DNA of 64,000 nt from assembly GCA_963682025.1 (NCBI GenBank), contig OY821518.1, positions 234,505,836-234,569,835 of the forward strand, written 5' to 3'. Each line of letters opens with the position of its first letter. The first letter of the stretch is position 1. The position numbers and the translations under genes were made by a program. This stretch comes from Cordilura impudica (Eukaryota > Arthropoda > Insecta > Diptera > Scathophagidae). Below are positions 11,300 through 22,506 of the stretch, one piece after another. The notes under the pieces are model-generated. The model saw only the letters and a list, made by a program, of their open reading frames with translations, was not told the DNA's origin and searched no databases.

Positions 11300-12075
11300 A
11301 CAAGTAAGAAAATTATAGTCGGTCTAGCACGACTATACGATACCCTATACCATGGTTAAGATACCCTATCTCTTCGGTCCAACTAATTGGATATAGCAAA
11401 TAAGCATAAACCAAATTTGAGTGGCATTTTTATTAATATTTTTCGCTGCAGATATGAAAAAGTTCATATCGGATACCTAGGTCGAAAAATGGACCGATCA
11501 TGACCATATTTGGTAAAGTCACTTATACTTTGAAAAACTATATACAAACCAAATTTGAGAAAAATCTGTGCAATATTTTTGTTTTTTGATAGATTTAAGT
11601 GAAGATCGGGAAGCAGCTTATATGGGCCTATGACTAAGAGTTGTCCTATAGGGATTATTTTTGGACTTCTGATTAATGGATATAATAAACACATACAAAC
11701 CCAATTTGACTGAGATCTGTATGATAATTTGGATGTTTGGCAATTTCTGTCGATTTCATAGGGGTCCTTTGTATGGGGGCTAGGTCCGAACATGGACCGA
11801 TTCTCACCAATTTCAATAGCGTTCATCCGATGGAAGCTTATAAACCAAATTTCATCAAAATATATTCATATTTGCGACCTGTAGTTTGATTACAAGCTTT
11901 ACGTGGACACACAGACGGACGGACTGACGGACGGACATTGCTATTTCGATTCAAAAAGTGATTCTGAGTCGATCGGTATAATTAAAGATGGGTCTAGGAT
12001 GAATATTTTTGGTTGTTACAAACAGCAGCACAAAGTCATTATACCCAAACCACATAGAGGTATAGGGTATAAAAA
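11300..12075 (-). mobile_element. DINE-1-like element, inverted full-length copy
   Basis: Starts ACAAGTAAGAAAATTATAGT and ends CATAGAGGTATAGGGTATAAA. The palindrome is damaged here (GGTCTAGCACGACT instead of GGTCTAGACCGACT), so its stem is imperfect. The TCCG core (as ACGG repeats near 11913-11935) is short and interrupted by a CTGA. Confidence 0.85.
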
Positions 12076-12289
12076 TTGCTGCTGGAAGTCGTCCAATGTT
12101 GTTGGAAGGGTGAATACAGTACATAATTTTGACACGGAAGACCAGGAACGCTCTAGACAAGTAAAATATCTAGGTGCCTAAAATCATTGCGACTCATCTC
12201 AGGAGATCCTAACACTCTCACCAAGTGTGTGCTCAAATCAAAGAAAAATAAAAACTAGGCAGAGGAATAGTCGGTCAAGACCGATTTAA

Positions 12290-13027
12290 AACAAGTAAGA
12301 AAATCAGGCCCAACTAACTGGATATAGGAAATAATCATAAATCAAATTTGAGTGGGATTTTTATTAATTTTTTTGGCTGCAGATATGAAAAAGTTCATAT
12401 CGGATGATATATCTATATGGGGACTAGTTTCAAAAATGGACCGATCGTGACCATGTTTGGTAAATTCTCTTGTATTTTGCAAAAATATATACAAACAAAA
12501 TTTGAGAAGAATCAGTGCAATATTTTTGTTTTTTGATAGATTTAGGTGAAGATCGGGAAGCAGTTCTATATGGGGCCTATTACTAAGAGTTGTCCCATAT
12601 GGATCATTTTTGGACTACTGATTAATGGATGTAATAAACACATACAAACCCAATTTGACTAAGATTTATATGATTATTTGGATCTTATGGCAATTTATGT
12701 TGATTTCATAGGGGTCATTTGTATGGGGCTAGGTCTGAACATGGACCGATTTTCACCAATTTCAATAACGTTCATCCTATGGCCGATAAAAGCTTATATA
12801 CCAAATTTTATCAAAATATATTCATATTTGCGACCTGCAGTTTGATTACAAGCTTTACATGGACACACAGACGGACGGACGGACGGACATCGTTAAATCG
12901 AATCAGATAGTGATTCTGATTCGATCGGTATAATAAAAGATGGGTCTAGGTTAAATATTTTTGGTAGTTACAAACAGCAGCACAAAGTCATTATACCCAA
13001 ACCACATAGTGGTATAGGGTATAAAAA
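12290..13027 (-). mobile_element. DINE-1-like element lacking its palindrome
   Basis: Begins ACAAGTAAGAAAATCAGGCC: the terminal CTTACTTGTT is kept but some 60 bp carrying the palindrome and the GGTATAGGGTATCG echo are deleted. The other end (CATAGTGGTATAGGGTATAA) is intact. Useful as a natural terminal-hairpin deletion mutant of the family. Confidence 0.85.
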
Positions 13028-13109
13028 TTTAAATCAGATGTTATTTTCATATGGGGACTAGGTCAAAAACTCTGAAAACATGGTGTATTAAACATGGTTC
13101 ACACTTTTC

Positions 13110-14340
13110 TTGTGTGCCCTGTCGTACTTCGCTACGACTTACCGAGGCTAATTGCCATGTATGTTTTCATAATCAATTTTTCTTACGAAGTTTGTATTGT
13201 ACAAATAAAAAATTTTATATTATTTCTTCAATATATTTTTATACCCTATACCACTACGTGGTTTGGATATAATGACTTTGTGTTGCTGTTTGTAACAACC
13301 AAAAATATTCGTCCTAGACCCATCTTTAATTATACCGATCGACTCAGAATCACTTTTTAAGTCGAAATAGCCATGTCCGTCCGTCCGTCCGTCCGTCTGT
13401 GTGTCCATGTAATCAAACTACAGGTCGCAAATATGAATATATTTTGATGAAATTTGATACATAAGCTTCTATCGGCCATGGAATGAACGTTATTGAAATT
13501 GGTGAGAATCGGTCCATGTTCAGACCTAGCCCCCATACAAATGACCCCTATGAAATCGACATAAATTGCCATAAGTTCCAAATTATCAAATAGATCTCAG
13601 TCAACTTGGGTTTATATGTGTTTATTACATCCATTAATTAGTAGTTCAAAATTACACCTATAGGAAAATTCTTAGTCATAGGCCCCATATAGAGCTGCTT
13701 CCCGATCTTCACTTAAATCTATCAAAAAACAAAAATATTGCACAGATTTTTCTCAAATTTGGTTTGTATATATTTTTTCAAAGTATAAGTGACTTTACCA
13801 AATATGGTCAGGATCGGTCCATGTTTCGACCTAGTCCCCATATAAATATAGTATCCGATATGAACTTTTTCATATCTGCAGCGAAAAAAATGAATAAAAA
13901 TGCCACTCAAATTTGGTTTATGCTTATTTGCTATGTCCAATTAGTTGGACCGAAGATATAAGGTCTCTTAACCATGGTATAGGGTATCGTATAGTCGGGC
14001 TAGACCGACTATAATTTTCTTACTTGTTTGATTCAATATTTTTTGTTTTCTCATTCGGTGCAAATATTATCCGCCAAAAGTTTCGACAGTCGCTTTCATA
14101 GTACAACATATTTTTTGTATAGGAGAGTGCCACACCCGCTAATCCTATTCCGCCCATTTTTTATATGACTTCTTGATTTAAGGTACTCCAGTTATATAAT
14201 ATTATTATGGGTGGTGACACGCCCACTATAATTTCAACTTAAAACAGATGGGCAATTGCTGAAGGAAGATATAAAAACTGTATTTGTAAATTTTTCATTA
14301 TTACTTTGGTGGGAATCTCTATATATAAAATTACACATTA
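13110..14340 (-). mobile_element. Second copy of the 6.7-7.5 kb Helitron remnant, split by a DINE
   Basis: 13115-13237 repeats the TACGACTTACCGAGGC...TTACGAAG sequence of 6740-6800. 14030-14340 repeats the CATTCGGTG...TCGCTTTCATAGTAC and GTGCCAC-CCCGC sequence of 6880-7500. The DINE at 13238-14029 lies between the halves. In the left remnant the segment just past this point encodes the helicase end; here that motif is gone. Confidence 0.6.
13238..14029 (+). mobile_element. DINE-1-like element, full-length copy
   Basis: TTTTTATACCCTATACCACT to ATTTTCTTACTTGTT. It has only four TCCG units near 13377-13395, against nine in the 9.2 kb copy. The palindrome reads GTCGGGCTAGACCGAC, with one mismatch. 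Confidence 0.88.
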
Positions 14341-14355
14341 CCTGAACTTGCCTTA

Positions 14356-15514
14356 TCTATAATATTAATAGGCTAGGCGTTTTCTTGTGACCGATGTTTT
14401 GTTCTACCGTTTTACTGCGATTTTGACCAAACATATTATTATAAAGGTATTTCTTTTTAGCCGTTTTGCAGATTTACAGATTTTTAAATTTTATCCCTTA
14501 TTTTGAGTAAATTGCATTTAAATTTGCTACTAACACATATATAACAAGTAAGAAAATTATAGTCGGTCTAGACCGACTATACGATACCCTATACCATGCG
14601 TTTAGAAACCCTATCTCTTAGGCCCAACTAACTGGACATTGAAAATAAGCAAAAACCAAATTTGAGTAGGATTTTTATTAATTTTTTTGGCTGCAGATAT
14701 GAAAAAGTTCATATCGGATGCTATATCTATAAAGGGACTAGGTCCAAAAATGGACCGATCCTGATCATGTTTGGTAAAGTCTCTTGTATTTTGCAAAAAT
14801 ATGTACAAAAAAAATTTGAGAAGAATCAGTGGAATATTTTTGTTTTTTAATAGATTTAAGTGAAGATCGGGAAGCAGCTCTATATGAGGTCAAAGGGATC
14901 ATTTTTGGACTACTCATTAGTGGATGTAATGAACGCATAGAAACCCAATTTGAGTAAGATCTGTATGACAATTTGGATCTTATGGCAATTTATGTCGATT
15001 TCATATGGGTAATTTGTATGGGGGCTAGGTCTGAACATGAACCGATTCTCACCAATTTCAATAGCGTTCATCCCATGGCAGACAAAAGCTTACATACCAA
15101 ATTTCATCAAAATATATTCATATTTGCGACCTGCAGTTTGATTACAAGCTTTACATGGACACACAGACGGACGGACGGACGGACGGACGGACGGACGGAC
15201 GGACGGACGGACGGACATTGTTAAATCAACTCAGAAAGTGATTCTGATTCGATCGCTATAATTAAAGATGGGTCTAGGTCAAATATTTTTGGTTGTTACA
15301 AACAGCAGCACAAAGTCATTATACCCAAACCACATAGTGGTATAGGGTATAATTATACATATGCTATGTGTGTTTTATTAAATTTGTTAATGTGTTTGTT
15401 ATCTTCATTTACAATAATTATAAACCATAAAAGTGTTGGTTTGTGAATTGGCTAAGTTGAAAAATAAAGCTGCCTAGAAATTGCACTCGAATTCCGAGCG
15501 ATAGAATCTGCTAG
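14356..15514 (+). mobile_element. Short non-autonomous Helitron interrupted by a DINE
   Basis: Canonical Helitron ends: 5' TCTATAATATTAATAGGC preceded by A, and 3' CTCGAATTCCGAG hairpin, then CTAG at 15511-15514 followed by T. Without the nested DINE (14543-15352) it is about 350 bp, the same as the uninterrupted copy at 63407-63773. Other copies or pieces are at 17308-17554, 42831-42887 and 54704-54960. No protein is encoded, so rolling-circle mobilisation in trans is inferred. Confidence 0.88.
14543..15352 (-). mobile_element. DINE-1-like element nested in a Helitron
   Basis: Starts ACAAGTAAGAAAATTATAGT with the intact palindrome near 14560-14583, and ends GTGGTATAGGGTATAA. The ACGG array at about 15167-15217 is the longest in the window (about 12-13 units). 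It is almost the exact reverse complement of the copy at 9181-9986, including the variants ATATGGGTAATTTGTATGGG and AAAGGGACTAGG, so these two are recent sisters. Confidence 0.9.
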
Positions 15515-15613
15515 TATAGTATAATATTAAATTTGAAAAAATAAATGAAAATTTTTTCAAAGAAAATTGTAGAACATAGTCCATGTAGTCCAGAGATTAA
15601 AATGAAATAAAAA

Positions 15614-15985
15614 ACAAGTAAGAAAACTATAGTCGTTTAGAGACCCTATCTCTTACATCCAACTAATGAGATATAAATAGAAAATAAGTATAAAGCAAAT
15701 CTGGGTGGAATTTTTATTATTCGCCTGCAGATCTAAAAAAGTTCATATCGGATGGTATATTTATATGGGAACTAGGTCGAAAATTGGCACCATTTGACCG
15801 TATTTGGTATTCAATATTTTTTTGCAAAAGCATACATTTGAATGGGGACTGGGTCTGAACATCACCGATTTTCACCGATTTTAATAGCATTCCTCCTATG
15901 GCTGATAAAAGGTTTATACAGACGGACAGACGGATGAACGAACAGACGGTCATCGACTCAGAAAGTGATTCTGATTATAAAACAA
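15614..15985 (-). mobile_element. DINE-1-like element, heavily deleted
   Basis: Keeps ACAAGTAAGAAAACTATAGT and parts of the body (TAAAAAAGTTCATATCGGAT near 15733, then a degenerate ACGGACAGACGG core near 15923) but only about 370 bp in all. The palindrome is missing. Confidence 0.7.
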
Positions 15986-16124
15986 TAAAAATAAAGTTTT
16001 ATGAAGAGATAAGTACCAGAAAAATCGATGATTTTGTGAGAAATATTTAGTGAATAAATTCATAATTTCATTTTATGGTGCAGGCCTAATAAATCTCTTT
16101 AAAATGCTGCTTAAAGAGGTTATT

Positions 16125-16280
16125 AACAATCTGAAAATAAAACTATGTGCTCGAACTGTGTCCCGACGAGCAATTGAGGCTGATCTTGGCTGTTATCGTT
16201 CTGTGAGGAAATCACTGATATCAGAGAAAAATTGCCTGGCTAGACTTAATCTTACTAAAGAACACATGAACTGGAATTAG
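16125..16280 (+). pseudogene. Tc1-like transposase fragment (N-terminal part)
   Basis: The frame reads CARTVSRRAIEADLGCYRSV, then RKSLISEKNCLARLNLTKEH and MNWN. This corresponds to the end of the Tc1 DNA-binding region (ARTVRRRL.EAGL) and the linker to the catalytic domain (KKNR..RL.FAKEH..W). It stops at TAG 16278-16280. The catalytic domain is absent. Confidence 0.7.
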
Positions 16281-16329
16281 AATACTGTTAGAGAATAGTG
16301 TTGGCGAAACAATTAAATATTTAAACGGC

Positions 16330-16720
16330 CATATAATTTGACTATACTTACTGGGGCAAACGCATTAGGGGTGTTACTATAACTTAATACAATCGTTCGG
16401 TATAAGAATCATTCATCGCCAAGGCTTTTTTGCTCGATCCGACGATGCCTTCTGGTGCCTAGTGGGACCCAAAGTAACCGAAGTGTGTTTATATGGGGAA
16501 AATATGACGTTTTTTTTCCAGATTTTACGAAAATTTCGTTCTAGAGTTTAATTTTTTCGACAAGTTGTTATATGAATCAATATCAGTACAAAATTATCTT
16601 TTCAAAAAGCTATATAGCTCCAAAATAGAATAAAAACTCGCCAAGAAATAGTAAGTGCCGCAGCCCACTTTTGTGCCAAAAAACACTAGGTCGTGAAATT
16701 TGACGGAAATTTTTTAAACT
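16330..16720. repeat. Repeat related to the sequence flanking the Transib at 17.9 kb
   Basis: GCTCGATCCGACG at 16432-16444 and TAGTGGGACCCAAAGTAACC near 16459 are, in reverse complement, the sequences found on the right (CGTCGGATCGAGC, 22188) and left (TTACTATGGGTTCCACTATG, 17837) of the Transib. So the Transib landed in a copy of this repeat. No protein recognised. Confidence 0.5.
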
Positions 16721-16727
16721 TTAAAGG

Positions 16728-17275
16728 CCTGTATGCAGCTTGCTAAGGAATCAAGAAATTCATATAAAAAAACGCTTCAGAAATGCTTAAGGAATTTTTC
16801 TGTCAAAAAATTTCTGTTGACAGTTGATAGCTTTTTAAAAAAGTAGTATTGTTTTTACTACTTTTTTTTTGACGTAAATTAAGTTAGGCAACCCAGGCTT
16901 TGAGCAGGAATATAAAATTTTTCTTTCTGAACGGAATTTTGACAGGAGAGGTAAGCATAAACAAAATGTAGTATGCTAAAAAAATTAAAAGTTATTTTTC
17001 AGTTGCAAACATGGAAAAAAACGAACAAAATTCGGCAAAGAAAAACAAGAAGCGGATGGGTAATTTTGATACTGAGCTTAAAAAGCGTTTAGCAGGACCG
17101 AAGAATTGATTTGTTTTCAATTTCACAATTCTTAATAATTGACAGAAAACAGCTGATTGCTAGCACTGCACTGAAAGGTACGTTTGTGCTTTTTTTTCTT
17201 TAAGAAATATATGAAAATTTTCTGTTAAGATTCCTTAGAAAGTGCGTACAGCTCTTAAGGAATTAATTAAAGCCA
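16728..17275. mobile_element. Possible MITE with short coding remnant
   Basis: GTATGCAGCTTGCTAAGGAA near 16731 is inversely repeated as TTCCTTAGAAAGTGCGTACAG near 17232-17252, suggesting imperfect TIRs about 540 bp apart. Between them a short lysine-rich frame (ATG 17010 to TGA 17109; MEKNEQNSAKKNKKR) has no recognisable domain. Confidence 0.4.
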
Positions 17276-17307
17276 GCATTTTTTTTTGTGTACTCATGTA
17301 CTCAGTA

Positions 17308-17554
17308 TATTATTTGAAAGGTATTTCTTTTTAGCCGTTTTGTATATTTACAGATTTTTAAATTTGTTTCCATTATTTTGAGTAAATTGCATTTAAAGCT
17401 GGTGCTAACACATACATAAAACTACACATATGTTATGTGTGTTTTATTAAATTTGTTAATGTGTTTGTTAAAAGTGTTGGTTTCTGAGTTAGCTAAGTTG
17501 AAAAAAAAGCTTCCTATAAGTTGCACTCGAATTTCGAGCGCTGGAATCTGCTAG
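17308..17554 (+). mobile_element. Non-autonomous Helitron, 5'-truncated
   Basis: Matches the 14.4 kb Helitron from TATTATTTGAAAGGTATTTC to the 3' CTCGAATTTCGAG hairpin and CTAG at 17551-17554. The 5' TC end and about 80 bp are missing. Confidence 0.8.
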
Positions 17555-17589
17555 TTTTATCTTAATAGCTTAGGGTTTCGGAAAAAATA

Positions 17590-17864
17590 ATATAACCCCA
17601 TTAACCCTTTTGGACTTGGGGTCACATAGGCCCCAAGCCAAAAAATACAATTTATACAAAAAATTCAAATATTTTGAGAGTGAATTTTAATTTTTAAAAG
17701 CGTTACTTAAAGTATAACCAAATGTATGGATCTTTCGTTCCCAAAATTTTCGATAAATCCGAGAACGGTAACCCATTATTTGCCAAGGCCAGCTTTGGAT
17801 TTTATGACATTTTTAAATAAAGATTACCGAAAACGATTACTATGGGTTCCACTATGCAACGTGT
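17590..17864. other. Target region left of the Transib, with piggyBac-like TTAACCC
   Basis: TTAACCCTTTTGGACTTGGG at 17600-17619 begins with TTAA plus CCC, as piggyBac-type ends do, and an imperfect inversion follows within 40 bp. No right end or coding region was found, so this may be a piggyBac MITE remnant or chance. Confidence 0.3.
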
Positions 17865-18775
17865 CACAGTGGACCATATTTTGAGAAGGCGGCCAAAAAA
17901 CATTTTTTTTTGTTACCGATTTTAAAGCTATGTTATTCATTTGAAAGTAAATACTAGTAAACCTCGGGAGCCAAAAAATTGCGACTCTATCTCAACAATA
18001 TCACAGCGAACTGGGTCTTCGAAAATGGGCTTTCTCAGTATTTTTCTAAAATTAAAAATTTCTTTGTAAATTTTTATTTTTGAATGACTGTAACTTTTTT
18101 GATTTAAAAGATTTTGAAGTGAAATAAATTTTGTATAATTTTCTGGCATCCACACTATTAATGTTAAAAATGTAAAATCACTGAGTCATTCCGAAATTTA
18201 AAAAAAAAAATTTTTAAGAATGGTCCAAAAATCTCCTACTTAATAGAGCATAACTCCTGCCAGTCAAAAGCAGTCAGAAAATATCTAGCACTCTTCTATA
18301 GTCCGAACCCTCCCATATACTCCTATACCCCATTATACACCCGCCAGTTTCCGTCCGTGTGCACCAGATTAGTTTTTCTGACCCAAGGTTAGATATTTTC
18401 TGCAAAATTTTAGGTTAGGATATATTAAGGTTGAGGTGATGTTTGTAACTGCCAATAATATTGGACCTTTATCCATCCTTTATTATACGGATCGACTCAA
18501 AAACACTTTCTGAGTCGATTAAACGATGTCCGTCCGTCCGTCTGAGTGTTATGAATACAAAAGTTGGTCGTACCGATGCACCGCGGTGTATTTTTTTTTG
18601 CGTGTCGGTAGAGTTGTCAGGAGTTGTTATATACTTATAAAAAAGGGTTGAGATATAATGAGCTTAATTGTTACAGATACATTTACATAGGTATCTTTCA
18701 AAAACATTTATAGTCTGAATTAGAGTTATATAGTTTAAATACCTGACAAAATGGGAAACAATTTAAATAACAGGT

Positions 18776-19024
18776 AAATGGTAAAAAAATAGCGACATAG
18801 CCCTTTAAGATATGAGCAGATATGCTTCACCTTTTAAAAGGGGTTAGGGTGTGGGTTTTTTATGCTTCTAAAAGTGGTAATAAAAGATAAAAATTTGTAA
18901 ATGGTAAAAAAAAAACTATTGCGACATAGCCCTTTAAGATATGAGCAGGTATGCTTCACCTTTTAAAAGGGCTTAGGGTGTGGGTTTTTTATGCTTCTAA
19001 AAGTGGTAATAAAAGATAAAAATT
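18776..19024 (+). repeat. Tandem duplication (about 123 bp x 2) upstream of the Transib transposase
   Basis: The block starting TAGCGACATAGCCCTTTAAG and running to GGTAATAAAAGATAAAAATT occurs twice head to tail with few differences. The related Transib end at 56500-57693 has it once, so the duplication is private to this copy. Lying just before the transposase, it could have doubled a promoter element, but nothing here proves that. Confidence 0.85.
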
Positions 19025-19062
19025 TTCATTTTACATAATTACAAGAAAGAGTATTTAAAATA

Positions 19063-21503
19063 ATGTTTCCACAATTATTATTCATTACAATTTGTGCAAT
19101 GGCTAAGTACTGTTACAGAGATCTGGCAGATATTTATTTTCAACGAAATGATGTAGACGATGTAATTTTGCACATATTGAGCAACCACTTCTTTAAGGAT
19201 TGTAACCTAGAAGACATTGAAATGTACAAAGGAAAAATTACTAATTTTGCATCGAATTTGAAAAGACGGTACATTGAATGCTCTCATAGCAAGGCAAAGA
19301 TGTATAAACGTTACCAAGACTGGTTAATAAAGGAACTTATTTTTGAGAGTGTATCTACAACTGCCAACGAAAGTGGAAAAAAGGGTCGACCAGCAAAACC
19401 AATTGACGTATGTAGTGAAAGATCTCGAAGGCGCAAACTGGAGAATATCAATGAAGAAATTTCTCATAGAATTATTAAGGATTCATTTTTGCACCAAATT
19501 CAACCAACCCAAAATAAAAAAAATAAAATTTAAATAACTGAAAAAATAGTAGAAGCGACCCCAATGCGCGCAAAGAAGATTTTGAAAAGCATTCCTACAC
19601 CAATTGAAGATAAGAAATTTATGCCGGAAGAAGCGTTCGACCTATTTTTGGATTTGAAATTGACCAAAAATCAATATTAGGAATTGCGGAAGCGAACCAA
19701 TAAAAAGAATTGTGGGATTTTTCCAGAGTATCGAGATTTAGTTTCTGCCAAAAAAGAATGCTTACCTTCACAATCTGCTATTAATGTCACTTCAACATCA
19801 GCAGAAATAAAATTGCAAGATCTCCTTGAACATACTGCAGAACGATTGCTAAATACGCTTGATACTGATCATTTAAAAAAATTGGTAATGGCAGCATTAC
19901 TTTAATTTCTAAATGGGGATGTGATGGATCCTCTGGTCAGAAATAATACAAGCAATGCCGAAAATTCATCAGATGCTAATTTATTTATGGTATCTTTCGT
20001 TCCATTGCGCTTAACAAAAAGGTATAGCGTCTTAGAGCCGTCAACTAGTAGAGCAACAGAAATTGATATATGGAAAAATGACATTCCTTCTTTAACAAAG
20101 TATTGCAGACCAATAAAATTTGCATTCAAAAAGGAAACCAAAGATGTCATAACTGAAGAAGTTCAAAAAATAAAAGATCAAATTAAGGAACTTCAACCAG
20201 TAATATTTAAATTTGATAACCAAGACATTGAAGTACATTTTAAAATGTGTCTCACAATGATTGATGGAAAAGTTGCACAAGCTTTAACTGGAACAAAGTC
20301 AACGTCAAGCAGCATTATATGCCAAAATACATCAAGTCAATTAAGCCAACCCCCCACCAGAAGACTATAGTTTTAAGGAAGCCTACGAATTTGGAATGTC
20401 CCCTCTTCATGCTACGTTTCATGGAGCATATTCTTAAATTGGGATATGATTTGGAATTTGGTCCGTTAGGCGAAACAGTGAGAAAAAACAAAGAAAATTA
20501 AGAAAAAAGAAAGCAAAAAAAAACAAATTCAACAAAAATATCTACAGCTAGGCCTCTTAATCGACCAACCAAAACAAGGGGAAGGAAACACAAATGATGG
20601 AAATACTGCAAGGAGATTTTTTCCGATCCGGAAACTGCAGCATCTTTCACAGGTGTAGATCATGAATTAATAAGACGATTCAAAATCATATTACAAGTTA
20701 TAGCATGCAGCAGAAAGATAAATGCAAAAAAATTTTGAGAGTACGCCAATAAAACAGCTATACTTTATAATCAAAAATACTCTTGGCGATATATGCCATC
20801 CACAGTTCATAAAATTTTGTACCATGGGCAACAAATAATTCAAAACAATATGCTACCAATAGGAGATCTATCTGAAGAAGCGCAAGAAAAAAAAATCATG
20901 TGAGTCCGTTCACAGGGAAGATGTGTAAACATCTAGTAATTAAAGATTTTTTATGTCATGTTTTAAAATCAAACAGAAAGCGTCATCTATGTATCACTTA
21001 TAGCAAAAACTGTTTCAGCTAATTCAACAACCCTTTGCTGTAAAACGTTAAAAATATCCAAATATAAACGTATATAAGTGATACATAGAGGACGCTTTTA
21101 AAAAAGTGGCATAAAAAAACAATGTTATATCATAATTTTTTCACCAATACAATCATAAGTCACACAGCGTTATCTGCTTCAGCTCACACCGATATGAGCT
21201 ATGCTGTTTTTGTGATTGTATTGTGAAATATAAATTTACCCCCCTGCGCGTATAGATGTTTACACATCAAAAGGAACAAAGACTACAGATTCCTTCGCGA
21301 GCACAACACAAGGAAAATGTCAAGATGTTGTACTAATGAAGACCTTATCACTATTTTGTTGTGCACTTCAGATCCATATACATATGTCCAACATTCGTCA
21401 AAAATGGAAAACTACCTCTATTGAATTAGACGAAGAAGCTAAACAACTTCTAGAAGATGAAAATCAAGGCTATTTAGAAGAAATTTTTACTAAAATTGGT
21501 TGA
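19063..21503 (+). pseudogene. Transib transposase, disabled
   Basis: Transib transposase is a DDE enzyme related to RAG1. A 156-residue frame starts at ATG 19063 or, more likely by family fit, at MAKYCYRD (19099). It is followed by stops at 19531 and 19678 and a shift before 19921. The hallmark block KWGCDGSSGQ (first Asp at 19923-19925) survives out of frame. LTMIDGKV (putative second Asp) follows near 20255. GDLSEEAQE is cut at about 20890 by the MITE 20896-21269, and RNKDYRFLREHNTRKMSR resumes at 21273. The last frame ends at TGA 21503. Catalytic residues are assigned by comparison with RAG1/Transib from memory of the family. The many breaks make it inactive. Confidence 0.82.
20896..21269. 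mobile_element. MITE-like element, intact 374-bp copy (family 'TCATGTG...CACATCA')
   Basis: Left end TCATGTGAGTCCGTTCACAG then the stem-loop AGATGTGTAAACATCT. Right end TATAGATGTTTACACATCA. Short imperfect inverted ends (T-C/G-ATGTG). An internal hairpin pairs CATCTATGTATCACTTATA with TATAAGTGATACATAGAGG. It sits between codons of the Transib SEEAQE / RNKDY block. Further copies are at 36220-37421 and 43299-44320, with an end at 37928-37978. No coding capacity; superfamily unknown. Confidence 0.75.
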
Positions 21504-22506
21504 TTTAAAGTACTTTTTCATTACACTAACAATAAGTTACACTTTTTTTTATATAGTTAAAAAATTTTCTTGATTTAAAAATTTATATATTTTGTAAATT
21601 TACAATAAAAATTGTTATATTTCATAAATTTACCATAAAAATTGATATAGAAATATTTAAAAAGACGATAAAAAAAAATTTTACTAAAGCAAAAACATAC
21701 GAGTTTTTCATTGAAACTTCTCTATCTTGAACCAATATAAGGTAACTTTTACGTTCGCTGCTTAATAAATTCTATTTTAACTCGGGATCTTTCAAAAAAA
21801 AAAAAAAAACAACCTTTGGCCCTTGTGCACATTAGGACTAAAAAGTTTACGGGGGCCAAAGTTTGGCATTTTCTGAAAAAATTAACTTAAAAAATTGTTA
21901 AAAAGTATTAGTTATATAATTAACTGAAAAAATAAGACATTATATTAAAAAAAAAAACTTTTTACCTTTTAACACTTCACTTTTGTACTAAAATTCAACT
22001 ACAAATGAAAATGTATTTTAAACCTTCCGTAACTTTTTTTATTTTCGGTCGAGAATTACGTTTTATAGCAAAACTTAAAGGCTAAAGTCTCACCTACCAA
22101 ACAAAAAAAAAACCCCATATCAAAATTCCAATCCAATCAAAAGTTGTAGATTTTTGACCGCCTTCTCGTCAAATGGTCCACTGTGCGTCGGATCGAGCTA
22201 AAAAATGGAGACCACATTTATGACATATTTAAAAAATAATTGGTAAAAATAATGGATTTTTCTAGTAAACTAGATGAAACCCAAATTATTGGTTGAGAAA
22301 TAAAATTCTGCTATATTTGTGAAACTAATTGAAAATAGAAAATTCATCCACCCAAGAAATTTTATAAATAATGATTTAAGCGGTTTTGTTTCCCAGAAAA
22401 CTAAACATTTTTTCAGCTTTATTAGTATTTCTGCAGTATTTTTATCATTAAAAAATTGATAAAAAAATAGAGTTTTTGGCGATTGTTCAAAATCGATTCG
22501 GCGATT

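Larger units (their letters stand above)
17865..22187 (+). mobile_element. Transib element (RAG1-transposase superfamily) with CACAGTG ends
   Basis: The 5' end reads CACAGTGGACCAT, with GAGAAGGCGGCCAAAAA downstream. The 3' end is the inverse, TTTGACCGCCTTCTCGTC then ATGGTCCACTGTG at 22175-22187. CACAGTG is the heptamer of vertebrate RSS sites, and Transib ends are known to resemble it. Flanking pentamers CGTGT and CGTCG share only the first three bases, so the 5-bp duplication is decayed. The body holds a broken transposase, a 123-bp duplication upstream of it and a MITE. The first 1.28 kb, including an old DINE core at 18430-18560, recurs inverted at 56500-57693. Confidence 0.85.

Noticed and set aside
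17600..17640. piggyBac MITE starting at TTAACCC
   Set aside because: No matching inverted end or TTAA partner could be located, because the Transib and later DNA intervene.
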